Assembly (NCBI GenBank): GCA_963975575.1
Contig: CAXBHL010000002.1
Span: forward strand, 310,001 to 374,000
Direction: 5' to 3'
DNA: 64,000 nt
From: UBA6054 sp963975575
GTDB taxonomy: Bacteria > Planctomycetota > Phycisphaerae > Phycisphaerales > UBA1924
Both the position numbers and the translations under genes were made by a program. This document shows positions 61,044-64,000 of the stretch, in pieces. Under the pieces are notes generated by a model. It was not told the origin of the DNA. It ran no database searches and was given only the letters and a program-made list of their open reading frames with translations. Positions within the stretch are counted from its first letter, which is position 1; each line of letters opens with the position of its first letter.

Positions 61044-61340
61044 TCAGGCGGTGCCGTCCGGGGGGGGCGGGTCGGTTTTCGCGGGAGGCGGGGGCGGGGC
61101 GGATGGGGGGGGCGGATCGTCGGAATAGAGGGAACGGTCCAGGTCCTTCGACGCCCGGCCGGCCAGGAAACTCAGCCCGATCGCGATGGTCGCCCCGACC
61201 GCCAGCACGAAGCCGCAGTCGAACATCCAGCCCGTTCTGCCGGCGTACAACCAGAACCGGACGACACCGAGTGTGACGGCCGTGATCGGAACGATCCAAA
61301 TAAGAAGTCGGAAGAACACGCTATCGAACAATCTCTGCAA
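61044..61340 (-). CDS. Small two-pass membrane protein with proline-rich tail
   Basis: The TTG at 61340 has aggg 7 nt upstream. The 98-residue product has two membrane segments (about residues 10-28 and 40-60) and a cytoplasmic tail rich in Pro and Asp after residue 70. No family is recognised. It stands alone between the GNAT gene and the ethylene-receptor-like gene. Confidence 0.6.
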   Translation of the reverse strand: MQRLFDSVFFRLLIWIVPITAVTLGVVRFWLYAGRTGWMFDCGFVLAVGATIAIGLSFLAGRASKDLDRSLYSDDPPPPSAPPPPPAKTDPPPPDGTA

Positions 61341-61515
61341 GACAAGCCCCTACCCCTCTACAAGGCAGGATCGAATGTCTATCCCCAATCAGGGTGAACA
61401 GCGGATGAAAAGATATTTATTTTCGTGAACGCTCGATTTCCGGCGGGATACCGTTGATCCTTGGGCCGCCTTTCAAACCCATGCCTCGCATTCCCGCACG
61501 CACCGGAGATCGCCC

Positions 61516-62355
61516 ATGGAGTTTGTTCGCAAACTGTTTGATACCGACGACTTTGTGGCCCGCTGGGCCTGCGGCGACTGGTCCGCCGGTCTGGCGTGGA
61601 CCCACATGGTCTCCGACCTGCTGATCTTCCTGGCGTACGCCGCCATCCCGTCGGCCCTGCTCGTGATCGTGATCAGAAGGCGCGACCTGCCCAAATCGAA
61701 GATCCTGCTGCTCTTCGTGGCGTTCATCCTCTCCTGCGGATTGACCCACCTGGTCGAGGCGGGCATGTTCTACTTCCCGGTGTACCGCTTCAGCGCGCTG
61801 ATGAAGGTGATCACCGCGAGCGTGTCGCTGACCACCGCGGTGGTGCTGGCGTACTCGCTCCCGGCCATCCTGGATCTTCCCGGGATCCGGGATCTGAACA
61901 CCCGGCTCCGCGCCGCGATGGAGAGCGAGCGCGCCGCGATGCACGAACTCGAGCGGACGCGCGACCAGCTCGAGGAGCGGTCCGCCCAGATGACCCTGCA
62001 CGCGCGCCGGTACGGCGACGCGCTCATCGCGGCCCGGGCGGTCGCCTGCCGCTGGGAACTCGAGAGCGGGCGCATCGTCTGGGAGATCGGCTTCGCCGAC
62101 GCGATCGAGGCGACGGGCGGTTCGGTCAGCCACCGCCTGGTCTCGTGGCAGGAGGTCATCGGGGACGAGGCCGCGGACGCCATGCGCAACGCCTCCGAAG
62201 CGGCCGCCGACACGGGCGGCGTGGTGGACATCGAACTGCCGCTGACCACCATCCCGGGCCACGCGCTGCGCATGAGCGCCCGACCGGAGGGCCGCGTCGC
62301 GGGCGAACCCCGGATGATGGTCGGCATGTTCCGGATCATCCGCCGTCCAGCCTGA
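61516..62355 (+). CDS. Ethylene-receptor-type copper-binding membrane domain protein without kinase
   Basis: The 279-residue protein has three membrane segments in its first 125 residues whose motifs match the ethylene-binding domain of plant ETR1: Asp34 and Tyr41 in SDLLIFLAY, Pro45, and the copper ligands Cys74 and His78 in SCGLTHL (ETR1 Asp25, Tyr32, Pro36, Cys65, His69). A coiled coil (about 135-165) and a PAS-like region (about 170-279) follow, with no HisKA or HATPase domain. Cyanobacterial homologues bind ethylene. It probably signals through a separate partner, perhaps the convergent kinase gene. ggag lies upstream of the ATG. Confidence 0.85.
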   Translation: MEFVRKLFDTDDFVARWACGDWSAGLAWTHMVSDLLIFLAYAAIPSALLVIVIRRRDLPKSKILLLFVAFILSCGLTHLVEAGMFYFPVYRFSALMKVITASVSLTTAVVLAYSLPAILDLPGIRDLNTRLRAAMESERAAMHELERTRDQLEERSAQMTLHARRYGDALIAARAVACRWELESGRIVWEIGFADAIEATGGSVSHRLVSWQEVIGDEAADAMRNASEAAADTGGVVDIELPLTTIPGHALRMSARPEGRVAGEPRMMVGMFRIIRRPA

Positions 62356-63943
62356 CCCCACCTGGCCCGCGCTCCGGGCCGTCGGTCGCCGGCGGATCCA
62401 TGTCTTTCGGCCGGTCGCCTTCGGGGTGGTCGTCGCTCTGGTTGTCCGGGCACGGGGTGTCGGCCTGCGGCGTGTCGCAGCGCGGCAGCTCGATGATGAA
62501 CTCGCAGCCGGACTTCTCGAGGTTGCGGACCCTGATCGTGCCGCCGTGCAGCTCGGCGATGCCCATCGCGATGCTCAGGCCCAGCCCGTGGCCCCGCCCG
62601 GCCCGCTTCTCGTTGCCCGCCTGCGCGAAGCGGTCGAACACCGTGGGCAGCTTCTCGGGCGGGATGCCCGGGCCCTCGTCGCCGACCCGCACGAACAGCG
62701 TGGTCGCGTCGCAGGCCAGGCCGACGCGCACCACCCCGTGTCGGGGGCTGAAGCGGATGGCGTTGCGGATCAGGTTGTCGAGCATGGTGGTCAGCAGCTC
62801 CGGATCGCCGGCCACGGCCGCATCCATGAGCGCCTCGTCGTCGAAGAGCGAGGGCATGAGGTACACGCTGTTCTGCTGCGCCATCACCGCGCAGTGCTCG
62901 ACCGAGTCCATGACCAGGTCGTTGGCAGCGTAGGACCGCGCGTGCGCTGGGGTCTTGCCGTCCTGGATGCGCGAGAGCGTCAGGAAGCTCTCCACGAGGT
63001 TGCCCAGGCGCTTCGATTCCTCGCGCACCGACTCGACGAAGTACACGATGTCGTCGCTGGCGCCGGTCAGGTCCAGCGTCTGCGCCTCGATGCCCATGAC
63101 GGCGATGGGCGTCTTGATCTCGTGCGAGACGTTGGAGAGGAACCGCTCCTGCGCGGAGAACGCCCGGTGCAGGCGGGCCCGCGCTTCTTCCAGCTGGCCG
63201 GCCAGGTCGGAGATCTCCGCCGAGCCGGCCTCGAACTGGATCGACTGGCCCAGCCGGTCGGGCGAGAGCTGCCGGGCGAGCTCACGCAGCCGCAGCAGCG
63301 GGGCCACCGCCACCCCGGCGATGAACCAGGCGACCAGCACCGACAGGAACGGCTTGACCGCCACCGACGTGAACAGCATGGTGTTGACCATCGCCTCCTG
63401 CGGCCGGGCGAACCCGTCCGAGATGGCCACCAGCACCACGTAGGGCAGCCCGTCCCCGCCCTCGACCGGGACAAGCACCGTGCGCAGGCGGGACGGAGAC
63501 TCCGGGAGCCCCGTGAACCCCGGGGCCCATCGCGGGTGCTTCACCATCACCGGCCCGCCCGATCGCAGCGCGTCCGCGATCGGCAGTCCCGGGGCGTCGA
63601 CCACCGGCGGGATGTCCCCGTGCACCCGGCGCCCGCTCGGGTCGAACACGTCGATGAACACCGACTCGAAACGGAAGGTCAGGCTCGTCGGCGACGTGCT
63701 CGGGTCGGCCATGCCGCCCTCAAAGTCCGGAAGGTCCGGCGCGATCTGGGCGGCCGCGCTGGTGCCCAGGCGGCCCATCGTCGCGTTGTTGATGTCGTCG
63801 AGCACCGAGTGCAGGTACAGCCAGTACACGGTGGCGACGCCCCACTGCATGACCGTGAAGATGGCCGCGATCCAGAGCGTCAGGCGCAGACGCAGCGTGG
63901 CGCGGGGGCTCTGTCGGACGCGCTTGATGATGCGGTGGGGCAT
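62336..63943 (-). CDS. Membrane sensor histidine kinase (HAMP-HisKA-HATPase)
   Basis: The 535-residue protein has an N-terminal membrane segment (about residues 22-45), a periplasmic sensory region of about 150 residues, a second membrane segment (about 198-220), HAMP, HisKA with SNVSHEIKTPIAVMG near residue 273, and HATPase_c with NLIRNAIRFSP, DEGPGIPPEK and GRGHGLGLSIAMG, ending before residue 500. A Pro/Asp-rich tail follows. The last 20 bp overlap the 3' end of the ethylene-receptor-like gene on the other strand. Its response regulator gene probably lies just beyond the window. Confidence 0.93.
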   Translation of the reverse strand: MPHRIIKRVRQSPRATLRLRLTLWIAAIFTVMQWGVATVYWLYLHSVLDDINNATMGRLGTSAAAQIAPDLPDFEGGMADPSTSPTSLTFRFESVFIDVFDPSGRRVHGDIPPVVDAPGLPIADALRSGGPVMVKHPRWAPGFTGLPESPSRLRTVLVPVEGGDGLPYVVLVAISDGFARPQEAMVNTMLFTSVAVKPFLSVLVAWFIAGVAVAPLLRLRELARQLSPDRLGQSIQFEAGSAEISDLAGQLEEARARLHRAFSAQERFLSNVSHEIKTPIAVMGIEAQTLDLTGASDDIVYFVESVREESKRLGNLVESFLTLSRIQDGKTPAHARSYAANDLVMDSVEHCAVMAQQNSVYLMPSLFDDEALMDAAVAGDPELLTTMLDNLIRNAIRFSPRHGVVRVGLACDATTLFVRVGDEGPGIPPEKLPTVFDRFAQAGNEKRAGRGHGLGLSIAMGIAELHGGTIRVRNLEKSGCEFIIELPRCDTPQADTPCPDNQSDDHPEGDRPKDMDPPATDGPERGPGGVRLDGG

Positions 63944-64000
63944 GATTCAGGGGCGGGGGGTCAGAGAGACGCCCCCGGCCGAACCGTCGCACCCTCGATC
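63944..64000 (-). other. Possible 3' end of an upstream minus-strand gene
   Basis: On the minus strand two frames remain open from the window edge, with stops at 63962-63960 or 63949-63947, just before the kinase ATG. This would fit the end of a response regulator gene in the same operon, but too little sequence is present to identify it. Confidence 0.3.

Overview
The window looks like a chromosomal segment of a planctomycete, most likely class Phycisphaerae. The lineage marks are three secreted proteins ending in paired NFFD-containing GC-type dockerin modules, two PEP-CTERM proteins, a TIGR02999-like ECF sigma factor overlapping a Ser/Thr kinase with TPRs, a giant PKD/cadherin-like surface protein, and a high G+C content. 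The assignment rests on protein character only; there is no rRNA in the window. About 40 protein genes and two tRNA-Ser genes are supported. Most of the very long antisense reading frames are high-G+C shadows.

Layout. (1) 1-15001: the 3' part of a giant repeat adhesin, followed by a PilZ protein and three genes carrying membrane-fusion (HlyD-like) modules, one with tandem GAF-like domains and one fused to PqqD-like and M50 peptidase domains. This may be a dedicated export or anchoring locus. (2) 15018-30530: a glycan-use region with two large secreted carbohydrate-active proteins, a LacI regulator, a GH144-like enzyme, a PEP-CTERM protein, a GH94 phosphorylase, a pseudopilin-like protein, a GPH-type sugar symporter and a dockerin protein. 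Three matching 14-bp LacI-type operator candidates lie at its promoters or starts. (3) 30706-33576: a soluble hybrid-input histidine kinase and two receiver-only regulators with overlapping ends. (4) 33982-40676: a VOC protein, the kinase/ECF sigma pair and a beta-rich dockerin protein. (5) 41017-46397: a KamA-like radical SAM aminomutase, PcaI/PcaJ-like CoA-transferase subunits, a class III aminotransferase and a PcaF-like thiolase. Together these suggest a route from an alpha-amino acid through a beta-amino acid and 3-oxoacid to acyl-CoAs. (6) About 46921-51335: a lower-G+C island ending at tRNA-Ser(CGA), holding a VapD-family RNase gene and three unrecognised genes in one tight run. (7) 51479-64000: mostly housekeeping and envelope genes (PAP2 phosphatase, GT39, CoaC, RpoZ, nitroreductase, SGNH hydrolase, GNAT), tRNA-Ser(GCT), and a membrane protein with the copper-ligand residues of plant ethylene receptors, convergent with a sensor kinase.

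The strongest candidates for undescribed biology are the vapD-led island operon, the aminomutase/CoA-transferase/thiolase cluster, and the adhesin-PilZ-M50/HlyD cluster. All annotations come from reading the sequence; no database search was run.
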